A stretch of 20,450 nucleotides of DNA from positions 1 to 20,450 of IMG/VR virus record IMGVR_UViG_3300026257_000035; one strand, written 5' to 3'. The position numbers were made by a program, and so were the translations under genes. This document shows, in pieces, positions 1 through 12,000 of this stretch (its first letter is position 1; every line of letters begins with the position of its first letter). The DNA comes from a virus. Below the pieces are notes generated by a model that ran no database searches, was not told where the DNA came from, and saw nothing but the letters and a program-made list of their open reading frames with translations.

Positions 1-3000
1 TGTGATAATCTTCTTGTGCCCATGCTGGGATGCCAAAGTCTGCAGCAACTTCTCCAGGAGAAAGGAGTAAGTTGTTACCTGCTTTCTGTGTGAGATACTT
101 AGCGTGCTCAAATGCATCAAGCATTGGATTCAACTCATGCTCAACATGGAGGATGTTGTCTTGATTATCCAAATACTGATCAATAAGTAATTCCACGTTG
201 TATGTGCCACCAGTGCAAAGGTCAGCAATTACAGCAGGGAGAATGAATTGCTTAATATCTCTCTCACAGGTTGGACGACCACCACCAGGAATGATGTGGA
301 ATTGTGTGAGAGTGCCGTTAAAATCAATCTCATACTTATCGAGAATATATCCAGCAACTTCTTCTGCGATATAGTCGCGGTTTTTCCAGATCAAGACACC
401 AGTGTCTCTGAAGATATCAGGATTAGGTGCCAAGACTTCTAGTACTTCACGACCCAAAGTATCAAACTCATCCTGGATGGATTGGGATGCAGGAGAAGAG
501 AAGTTATTAGGAATTCTCAATCTCTGAGTATATACACCCTTCAGATCTATGTCAGTTGTAGTAATTGCATACTTACAAAGGACAAATGCCTGATCCCATG
601 CATACAGAGTTTGCAGAATCTCGTTACTAACATGCTTCAGTTTGCCTGATGCCTCAAGGTAAGTACGAGCGGTATAAAGAGAGTTGTAGTTACCACCGTC
701 TCTCAAGTCCTTGACCAGAGCGCCGATGATGTAGTCTTTAGTATCCCTGACACAGTTGTTGGTACCTTGGTATGTGCCTTCGGCCACGTTGTTGCCAGGG
801 ACGACAAAATCAGGGAATGCTGCTTCCATTCTTCCGACTGCCTCTTCAGCAATCCATGCAGCGTTGAGGTCGATAATATCAGCACAGTTTCTGTGATCTG
901 ATCTACCTAGGTCAACGTTTTCAATGATCGCAAAGTTTTGATCGTAGTTAAGTTCCTTGACAGCAGCAGAAGAAATACGCTGACCAGTGTAGATAGCATA
1001 TGTTTCCTGATTATCTATGACGAATGGTTGCTCACCATCAAGACCAAACTTAACATACTGGTTAGAGTAGTCGATCTGAGTAGGAGGCACAAATCCAGTA
1101 TTGAAGTCGGACTGTCCATTCTTAACAACCACGTTGTCCATGTAACCAGTAAACTGACTAGCACCGTTGAAGTCAGCACCGATGTAGATGGCAGCATAAC
1201 CATAATCATTAGTGTCGGCATAGTTACCACCAACCTGCACGCCATCAACATAGAGTTGCAAGACGCTAGCAGTCCTGACAACTGCAACGTGATGCCAGTT
1301 GTTAGCAACCAGCGTGCCACCAGTCAGCAGTTGAGATGTGCCATTGTAAACTGTGATTGCACCGTTAGTCTGAAGAGTAATTCTCAAACCAGAGGAAACA
1401 GACAGACGACGGAAGTCAAACAGATGTTGTGTGGTGCTTAGATTATCTGCTCTAACCCAACCTTGGACGGTAAAGTCTGCAGTGTTGCCGAAGGAGAAGT
1501 CGTAACTATCTCTAGTAACCAGATATCCAGTAGCTGGGAATTTGATAGATTTTTCACCACTGAGTCTCTTGTATTTCTGAATAACACTTAGAGAAACACC
1601 GTTTTGGTTAGCAGTGGTGGAGTTGGTAACATACTCACCATCTTGGAAGGATCCTGTGATAGCATCGGCAAAGATCCACTTCAGACCAGAGTTAGATCCG
1701 ATTGCTTCAAATGTTGCACCGCTGGTAACACCAGTAATGGTGTCGCCAACAATAAACAAACCACCAGAGCGATCCTTATATGCAATCTTCGTTGTGCGGA
1801 TATTTTCGCCAGCAACGAATGTGCCGTCAGTGATGCTCGCGAGAGCGTTAATATTATTAAGATTTTGTGCTGTAATCGCAGTCGTAGAGATGTCTACGAG
1901 CGTAGCGATATATGCCTGGACATTAGCACAATTCTGGATTGTTTCATTTCGGCCTGAATCGTAATTGGGGTCGAAATACTTGGCAGTTGTGCCACCGCCA
2001 GTGAAGACTGCATTATCCAGTGCCTTGACAAATGTGTGTACATATCCACCACCACTACTGACTGCACCAGCAGCAGCAACAACGAAATCGTGGACATACT
2101 GATGATCATCAGGAGATGCACCAACATTAATAGTAATGGTAGTTGCAGTAGTACCATGGATAAACAGACGCTTGCCAGATGCAGGGTCAGTAGATCTAGG
2201 ATATAAGTGAGTACTGCCATTAGCATCCATATCACATGTTAATGTCAAGGAATCGTTGGCAATGGTCACATAGTCATTCAACTGAAGAGAGTGTGCTCCG
2301 ATAGTCAATTCCATGTCACCCGTTGCTGGATCGTATAAAGCATCAGTTGGGGTGTATTGGACTAGAGGAGTTGATCCAATGTCAACTGTGATTGTAGTAG
2401 CAGTCTTAGCACTAATAGCAAGAGCCGTGTTGAATGCAGGATCTCCAGCACGAGGATAGGCGTGGAGAGTTTCATCGTTATCGGCAGCACAAGTAAACGT
2501 CAGAGAGTGTGGACGGATCGTAACAGTATCCGAAGTTGTCAGTGTGTGATTGCCAATGGTAATAACCATTAGACCATTTGCAGGTGTGTAGACTGCATCA
2601 GACACATCAAATTCTTCCAGATCTGCCTCACCACCGCTGTAAGATCCTTGATATGTGGTAGGATCCTTCAGCATCAAACCTGGTGATAAGGTTCTGGTAT
2701 TGACTTGATAATATAGAAGGTTGTTGATTGCTTGGAATGACAAGTGCATTGCCTTATCGATAGCAGTCAAAGATTCTGCATACTCACCGATTAGACCGTT
2801 AGTAATAGGTGCTCCAACAGCATCGAAATACTTCTTAGTGAATTCGATGATGTTATAGTTACCACCCTGAGAAATGTCTTCTGCCAAAGCATCGATCATT
2901 AGACCGATGTCACGACGACACTTGATTTGACCAGGAGAATAAGATCCAAAGGACTCACTGGGGAGGTCAACCAGCGTGCCATTCAGCAGAGTTTCATCAA

Positions 3001-6000
3001 CCACATCATAGAGAGTGGTAATTGATGCTTGGACATCGCTGCAGTTGTCAGTGCCATTGTTGGACTGGTTAGCACCGTTAGTGCCGTACGGATCGTTAGG
3101 TGATGGGTCAGCAGTAATACCGTTACCATCGTAACCACTATGATCAATCTCACTATAAGGGGTATAGGTAATACCTGCATTAGGTCTACCAACAGACTGA
3201 CCAACATGGACTGTAATTGTGGTTGCAGTTACTCCATCAATATTAAGAGCAGTATTATATGCTGGGTCAGTAGATCTAGGATATGTGTGAGTAGTGCCAT
3301 TAGAATCCATCAAACAAGTGAATGTCAATGAATTAGGAGCAATTCTAATTGCAGTTCCTTCTGATAAGGAGTGACTACCAATCGTTAGTTCAATTGCACC
3401 AGTACCTGTATTATAAATTGCATTCGTAACATTATGATTTACGATAGGTGCTGCACCAACATCTAAAGTGATTGTTGTTGCTGTTACAGCAGTAATGTTA
3501 ACAGCTGTTTGATATGCAGGATCAGTTACTCTAGGATAAGTCTTATCAGAAGAATTACCATCCATCAAACAAGAGAATGTCAATGAATTATCAGCAATCC
3601 TAACACTTGTGTTAGCAGTCAAACTATGACTACCGATAGTCACTTCCATCAATCCTGATACTGCATCATAAGTTGCATTCGTAACATTATGATTTACGAT
3701 AGGTGCTGGACCTACGTTTATAGTAATGGTATCTGTGGTTGTACCTATAATAGCAATATTTGATCCAGATACAGGGTCAGTTGCTCTAGGATATGTCTTC
3801 CATCCAGTTACTGCACCAACGTTAACTGTAATTGTTGTACCAGTTGCAGATATAACTGGAAGAGACGTATTATATACAGGGTCAGTAGATCTAGGATATG
3901 TGTGAGTAGTTTGATCTTGATCCTTAGTGCAAGTAAATGATAGAGAATTTGCTGCGATAATAATTGTATCAGCAGATGTATAGCTATGAGATCCAATCGT
4001 TAATTCTAAGATACCAGTTGTAGGTGTGTATGTTGCATCAGTTACATCCTTCTGCACACTACCATTAACTGTTACTGCATTAGATGCTGTGCCACCTACC
4101 CATGTATGTGGAGAACCAGTACCCATACCACAAGTAAAGGTTAGTGCATTGTTAGCAATAGAAATTGTATTTGATGTTGTTAACCCATGCCCAGCAGAGG
4201 TGATGATCATATCACCAGATGAAGCAGTATATACTACATCTGTAACTATGTTTGGTAAGTTACCTGTATTTGATGTAACTCCATTTACTACAGCAGGTGC
4301 AACAAATGTATGTGTATAGTCACCACCAGATTGCACTGCGTTAGATGCTGTGCCACCTGTCCATGTGTGTGTATAGTCACCACCAGACTGTACTGCGTTA
4401 GATGCTGTGCCACCTGCCCATGTGTGTAGACTGTCACCACCAGCATTAGCTGGCACCTGGAAAACAGCAGTCAGATTGTTGGTGATTGCCAACTTCATCA
4501 TATCTTTTGCTTTTTCAAATCCATAACGAGTCTCAGCAGACTCATTATTCACATACACAAAATTGCCAAGAGAATCAAAGAACTTCTCACAAAGTTTACG
4601 AGTATAGACGTTACCACCACGGAAAATGTCAATGGAGATAGCATCGATATACAACTCAAGGTCACGGATACACTTATTAGGATCAGGCACAGCGAGTGAC
4701 GTATATTGCGTCATCATCTCATCGTATGCCTTATTAGCAATGTATGACTTATTCTTTTGAATCAGACGATATGCGTCAGAATACCTACTCCAAGAGTTAG
4801 TAATAACATCACCAGGGAAGTAGTATCTGGGGTGCTTAACAGCGATTTCTGCTTCAGCAAAATCAACGATTTGATCTTTGTTGCCAAGGATCATTGCCGA
4901 AGCATCTTTGAATCTATTGGTAGCAGCACCATGGAATACGGAAACGGGGTTGCCGTAGTTTGCTCTGTTGTTAATAACAATATCGCCTTCTTGGAAGTTG
5001 CCACCTGCCAATTGAGTGTATTCAACTTCAGTATTTCTAACTTCTTCAAAGTCAAGGAAGTCATTATTAATTCTGCTAGCAGAATCGTAAAGTTCAGTAG
5101 GTGTAATGGAAGATTGAGAAATGTTATCGATAATAACATTAGGATTAGTAATACTAACCAGACGCTCAAACAGCAGACCATAGAATGTAGATCCTGGGTT
5201 GATAATCAACTCATCAACAGGGTCGCTAGTAGCGGGGTCAATATAAGGAGAGATGAATGTAATCTGACCAGCAATCTTGGAACCTGCTGAGTAGACAAAC
5301 TCATTCAGTCTCAGATCAAAGATACCAGTTTCAAACTGTGCAGTACCTGAGGTCTTACTGACTACGATGGCATCGGTAACATTACCCTGATCATCGATAT
5401 TAGTTTCTTCAATGATGGCAGTATCACCATCAAGATTGCTGATGGATTCACCAAACTGGAAGATAGTCTCGCTATTGATAGCAGTAACACTCAGGATAAG
5501 TCCAGAGAAGAGGGTGGTGCGCTTAATTTCTTCATTCAGGTTGAATGTGCCACCAACTAAGTTGATAACGTCGATATGAGTCGTGCCAGAGTCGATAACA
5601 GTCGCAATAACGTCGCTATCTGCACCTTGGACTTGCTGACCCAATGTTGGGAAGATACCAAAGTTTGGTGGACCTGCCTGACCAGAATACAATTCAATTC
5701 TGTAAATTGTGGTAGGAGTAATTTCTAGAGACCTATAGTTAACTCTAGATGCTGGTTTTGGTGCCTCATCAAATACAAGGTTACCACCAACAACGCTATA
5801 TGAAACTCCAGGTGCCTGAATCACACCGTTGATAGTAACCAACAACTGATTCTCTTGGACGATAATCTGCTCACCTTCTACAGTAAGTGGGAATTGCTTA
5901 TCAATACCATTAAACTGCTCTTGGATATTATCAAGTTTCTTCACGATAGAGGTCAAGATTTCCTCAGAGGAAGTCAGACGCTTTTTACGGAAGAGGACTT

Positions 6001-9000
6001 CAGTATTGTTGTAATCGGTGTAAATTGGTTGTGCTGCACCGAAAGATGTGATCTGGTTGACGTTGGAGTAGTTATTGATGTTAACTTCCTTCGTAAACTC
6101 AGTACCGACCTTTCTACCTGAAACATCCTTACCACCAACGATTTGCAACTGTCCAAACATGTTGAAACCAGCAGGGTGGTTGTTTTCAAGGATTTGAGTC
6201 TTCCATTTGGTAATGGGGATCTCAGACTTGACAACGTAGGAGAAGTTTTGATAGAAGAAGGAATCTTGGATTTTTTGGACGATTTCGGATGGTTTACCGA
6301 CATTATCGATAAACTTACCAGGAGTCTTCGTCAAAGATCCAATATTAAGCACACCACGAGCAATGCTTAGGTTATCGATGATACCAGACGCTTTAGAGAT
6401 AGATCCAATGACTTTTTCGCCAATTTTCCAATCTCCATCATAATCAACGATCTTGAGGATCTTAGGACCAATTTGCCAACCAGTATTAGTAGAAACCTTA
6501 CCAGTTGCACTTGAAAGCTCAACTGCACTACCTTGGAAGACTTCTTCGCCTTCAAGGAAGCGAGATGTCTCAACAACTGCTTCTGCTTTACCACCAAAGA
6601 CTTCGGTAAGCAATACTTGACGACCACTACCTTGAGTTAGGAATGTGATGTAATCACCTGCCTGTGCTGCCTGTAAAGTCAGTGCAAAGCGAATTTGGTC
6701 GGATTCCAGCGAATTTACCTGACCAGCGATTGCATAGTAAAGTTGACCAGCAACCAAAGAGGTCAAACCTGCGCTAGAGGGCTTAGGAAGGACACCTTCA
6801 GTACTACCGACATCTTCAGCACGGAACTGGATTTCTGCACCAGTTGTGATGCCATGAGGGAAGTTAAACTGTAGATAGTTGAGGTCAAGGTTAACAACGT
6901 AGTTAAACTCAGACTTCAGCGTAATTGTAGGCTCAGATGAGTATCCAGCACCAGGATTCTTGATGATAATCTCATTGAGTCGGTTATTCTTAATAATGGC
7001 AACTGCATCAGCACCTGATCCACCACCACCGTCAATAACAACTGCAGGTGTCGATGTATAACCCGCACCAGGATCTGTGATCTTGATCTCGGAAAGAATC
7101 GACGTATTGAAGAGTTGGAGGTTAACGGGGAAGGTAATTTCAGGTTTTAGAGTGTAGTCATGTGAATATCCGAAACCAAACTCATTATTTTTGAGTCTCT
7201 TAATCTTACCAATGTTTTTACCTGTCAAGAAGACAGATGCGCCACTACCTTCGCTAGGAATGATAACGCTGACAGCACCACCAGATCCAGACAGTGTAGG
7301 ACCAAGAATACCAGTGATAGCGTCAATATCTACGCTAGCAATGGTGTAACCTTTACCAGGGTCTGCAACATCGACACTAGCGATTGTACCAGACCCAGTT
7401 TCATCATCTAGAAGGACTGTGACGGTAACTTTACCACCTTCACCGTCTCCATCAACAGGAACGTCGTAGTAAACTCCAGGTGCATATTCTGTGCCACCAT
7501 CATCAATCACAACCTTCTCAATTTGACGGAAGGATGCAATATCGGAGATAATAGGCAGTTTCTTATAGAATCCACCAGGAGAAACAAGTTTGATCGTATT
7601 AATAGGACCAACTGCTCTAGTAGATGTCGTAGAGTAGTATGAATACTCATTTCCTTGATCATCAGATCCAATCTCAGCGTTACTACGCTCAGGTTCTTTA
7701 TGAAGTGGGAATTTGAATTCAGTATCGCTTACAATCTCACTAATGTTGAATCTACCCTGATATGGAGTCGTAATAACGTCAATGTATGAGTTTACTCCAA
7801 CTGGGGAGTTATCACCAGTCCTTGATGGGTCGAAGTAGTAAGAGATGTTAGTAACATCACCAAGCGCCAAGAATTTAACGAATGGAGTGCTTGAACCTGC
7901 ACCTGCGATACCAGGAGTGCCTTCTCTAACAGTATTATTGAAGGAATACTCCAGTTTATACTGGTTGTCCTGAGAGAATGACAGATAGTAACCGAAGTTG
8001 GAAACATCGCTAAGCTCGAAGTTATACTGATGATTTCTAGTGAAAATCAGAGTAGGATGCTTAGCATAGATGTTAACGTTAGCAATTCCATTGTTAACAA
8101 ACGTTGGATCAGACACTGCTGTCGCTCTAATACCAAATGTAAATTCTCTAGATCCAATAACATCATCGATGAAGAATGATCCGTTATATTGATCACCAGA
8201 GAATCCTTCAGTGAAGATAATTTCATCTTCCTTGTAGAAGTGTGGAGAATTAGATGTGCAATAGACCTTAGAAGTCCTAAGACTGCTGGAAAGAATGACA
8301 TCTTTCTCAAGACGTGCAGTAATACGAATCTTCTTGACAGATGCAAATCCAGAGATCTCAACAGACTTCTCATCTTCTGTTAGAGTGATATTCCCAATAT
8401 TGACGCTAACAACGTCATTAGGAATATAGTTAGATCCAGGATGGATTTCTAAGATCTCAATACGGTAGTTGTTGCCTAGATCATAAGGCATCAAACGAGT
8501 ATAAAGACTGATTGCCTCGCTAGTTTCAACAAATGACCAAGTAACAGTGCCATCAGAAACGTCACCAGTGGTATGAGTAGGAGGAGTCGTTGTAGTAACA
8601 CCACCGCCACCAACAGCAACCTGATAAACGTTGAGTTTATACCATACACGCTGCCCAGTAGCATATAGACGATGTGGCAACCACTCAGGCATATCCAGAC
8701 CAGTATATTGGGGTCTAGGATAAGGATGCTCAGTCAGATCAATATTAAACTTACCTGCATCGTCAATGAATGCCCAGTTAATGACACCATCAGAAACAAC
8801 ACCAGTGTTGTGCTGAGGTGCAATGGTGCCAGATGTGCCAGCACTCTGTGCCTCATAAATTCTCTTTTGGTTGTAGACACGATCACCTTGTGCATATGCA
8901 GTTAGTTGCTGCCAAGGAGACTCTTCTTCTTCAGCATCGAAGTAGGTGCCTTCAATCTGGTTGATATCTCCACCAACAGTTGTAGTGCGGAATCTATCAG

Positions 9001-12000
9001 AAGTATTAAAGGATCCGTAGATTTTCCCCACAGAATACTCGGTGCCAAGACCAGGATTCTGCACAGTGCCTGTTGGGACCTCTGTAATAGTACCAAAAGC
9101 AGTAGTAGTGCCAACATCGTTAAACTGCTGCAGAATAGAATACTTAGTAAGTTTAATTGGTTGGGTAAATGTAAACTGTTGGACGTTATCAATCTTCTGA
9201 TATAGAGCATCCCTCATGTAGAATTTGGGGATAACATCAGCAGAGATAATTAACCTCTTACCACGAGGTGAAGGAATGGTAGAAGTCTTAGATGCATACT
9301 GGTCATACACTGAAGATAGTGTATATGTACCAGGGATCAACGTGGAGAAAGTCTGGGACATGTCCAGAATTTGCAGACCACCAGGACCCTCATTCCACAC
9401 AGAAATTGCTCCTGGAGAAATACTTGTCCAGGTCATTCCAGCAACATGATCAGTGAATGCAACAGTGCTATGATTATTAAGACCAGTCAGGGTGTATGAT
9501 GCACGCTGAGTATGTGCTCTATCAAACTTGATCAGTGCAACATCGGAGTTGGATGTGGTGATTGCAATTTCAGCAGTTGGCACAGTGTATGAAGTGCCAG
9601 GATATTGAGCAGCATCATCGAGCACAAAGTCGTCGATGTTACCACGGAAAGAATTGCTTGTGTTTGGAGGACTGGAAGGACCACAGATAACAACATCATC
9701 AAGAGCAACATCAGTAGTGCTCTGATAAGTGATCTGTTGATTACCACCAATGAATACCTCATAACGATACAGACCCAGAGATTCTTGACGCTTCTGGACA
9801 GTAACATGGACCCATGCACCAGCAGCAAAGGCATCCCAGTTAGTTGCAGCAACAGAAGAAGCAACCTGAGTGCCATTCAAGTAAAGGATAACCTTTTGAT
9901 AGTCAGGATCGGTATTATCACCTTGAATAGTTGCAGTAATTGAGTTGGTATTAGTTGCATCGTTAACATGCAACAGTGTGGGCTCATGAGCAGTATTCCA
10001 TACTGTAGTATTCATGGACATCCACATTCTGCCACTCCACTCAACAGGGGTCAGACCCAAGTCAGAGATAGTGATAGGTGCAACGGCGTTAAACTTCAGA
10101 GATCCGCCATCAAACTTATAAACAGCAGCATCATGAGTGATATCAGACTGACTAAAGTAGCTGTAGGTACCGAGATTTTGCTTAGTGGTATCCTCAACAG
10201 GATTTACACTGTTGCCCATTCTCCAGGAGACGAGCTGATCAGACTGCTGACGGTTGACAGCAAGAATGGTGTCACCAGAGTTATCCAAAGCATGAGTATA
10301 CGCTTGGAAACCAATACTTGCGGTGTCATCAACTTTTGTCTGATGAAGCAGAGTACCGTCATACTTCATGTAAGAGATAACTGAATATCTCTGATTCTGA
10401 TCCCCAATTACATCAGAAACGAGAGTGTAGTTACCCCACTGATCATATGAGATACCTGCATGGTGCATTTCAAGGAAATTACCAGTAGTAGTAACGGTCT
10501 TACTCCAATCCCAAGTAGTTTGTGCAGTAGAAAGGAGGAATTTGTTGATCTGGATCTTATCGTACTTAGATGCTGCAGAATTAAAGACATCCCAAGCAAC
10601 AATAATTGAACCATAGTCATCCATGACCATTGTTGGGTTGACAACACGTCCACCCACCGTAGGAATCTGCTTGCTCCAATCAATCTCAAGGTTTGCACCA
10701 TCGTAGAAGAATTCACCGAAGATCAAGTCATCATTTTGGTCGTTAACACCAATAAAGAAGAATCTATCATCGGAGATCATCATGATCTGATGCATTTTCT
10801 CAGAATCATCCTGAGATGCAACTTTACGCTTCTCAACCAGATCGCCTTCAATACCACACTGGATGATCCACATATCATCGGGATCAACAGAGTTGGTATC
10901 GGTATAACCACAAAGGTAGATACGTTGCTCTTGATCAAGAGCGATAGAAGTTACATAGTCTCTTCTAGTACTGCCAGAGATACCAGCGATTGCTCTCTGC
11001 CACTGCAGGATACCGTCAGGATCGTTTGCATTGTTGAATCCAGACTCATAAAGTCCTAACCATATGTCTGGGTTGTACAGATCGTTGTCAGGATTCTTTG
11101 TTTGGCCTGTAACATATATGAGGTCGTTTTCTGGAGTGTCATTGACCACCATCTTGAGGAATTCAGCCCTCTTCTGAAGGGCATTAGTAGGAATGAGAGT
11201 CCTCTCCCAGATTCTCTGACCCAAGTCATCAAACTTGGCAAGGAAACCAGCTTCATCACCATCTGTCTCAGTAATCTTACCGCAGATATAGGTATAGCGT
11301 TGTGAGGTAACCTTAATATCGTTGACTTCAACGATACCATCTGCTTCCATGTATTCGGTCAACCAATAGCGAGTTTTCTTAAACTGCTGTGGATGGGAGA
11401 CACGAATTTGAGGAGGCTCCTCAGGATCATAACCATTACCAGAGTTGATAATGTTGACTGTGTTGATCTGACCAGTATTTTGTAAGACAATCTCTAGTTG
11501 ACCATCTTGACCAGCAGATGTGATCAATTCAAACGTAGGAGGAATATCTTCGTTGTAACCAACACCAATCTGATTTACATTGATACGCTCAACACCAGAT
11601 ACAACTTTAACTTTGAAGTTCTTGTTGGTGTTATCAATAACGGGAGAAGAGTTAAGAATCAACTCATCTTGCTGACGCAAGTCGTGATTAGCTGCTGTAT
11701 TAATCACACCATATGGACGATCTCCGATGATCTCCTTACTGTATGATTGGATGACTTGACCCTTAACCGATTCGATAAGTGCAGAAGCACCGAAACCACC
11801 AGTGTCTTGATCATCAAAGAAGATGGTATCATTAACCTGATAGGACTGGCCTGGGTTTTCAATAACGAAACCGTCAATCTGAGCATCTTCAAACTGAGTA
11901 GTTGTCTCAACTTCGATGTCAACTCTAGACTCTTCAGAAACCTGAGGGAAGTAATCATAGATTTGTAGGGTTGCCTCTTCAGACATCTCAAGGACTTCTT

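Noticed and set aside
938-1441. Plus-strand frame of 167 codons
   Set aside because: It lies wholly opposite the second LamG domain of the giant gene, has no ribosome site or recognisable motif, and its composition is that of a reverse-complement shadow.
2111-4431. Possible CRISPR array from evenly repeated blocks
   Set aside because: The repeats are long in-frame protein repeats with diverged DNA, and no short identical repeats alternate with unique spacers.
4757-5290. Plus-strand frame of 177 codons, the longest opposite-strand frame
   Set aside because: It is antisense to a clearly coding helical and strand-rich stretch of the giant protein, with no motif or initiation signal. A long spurious frame is expected opposite an open 17-kb gene.
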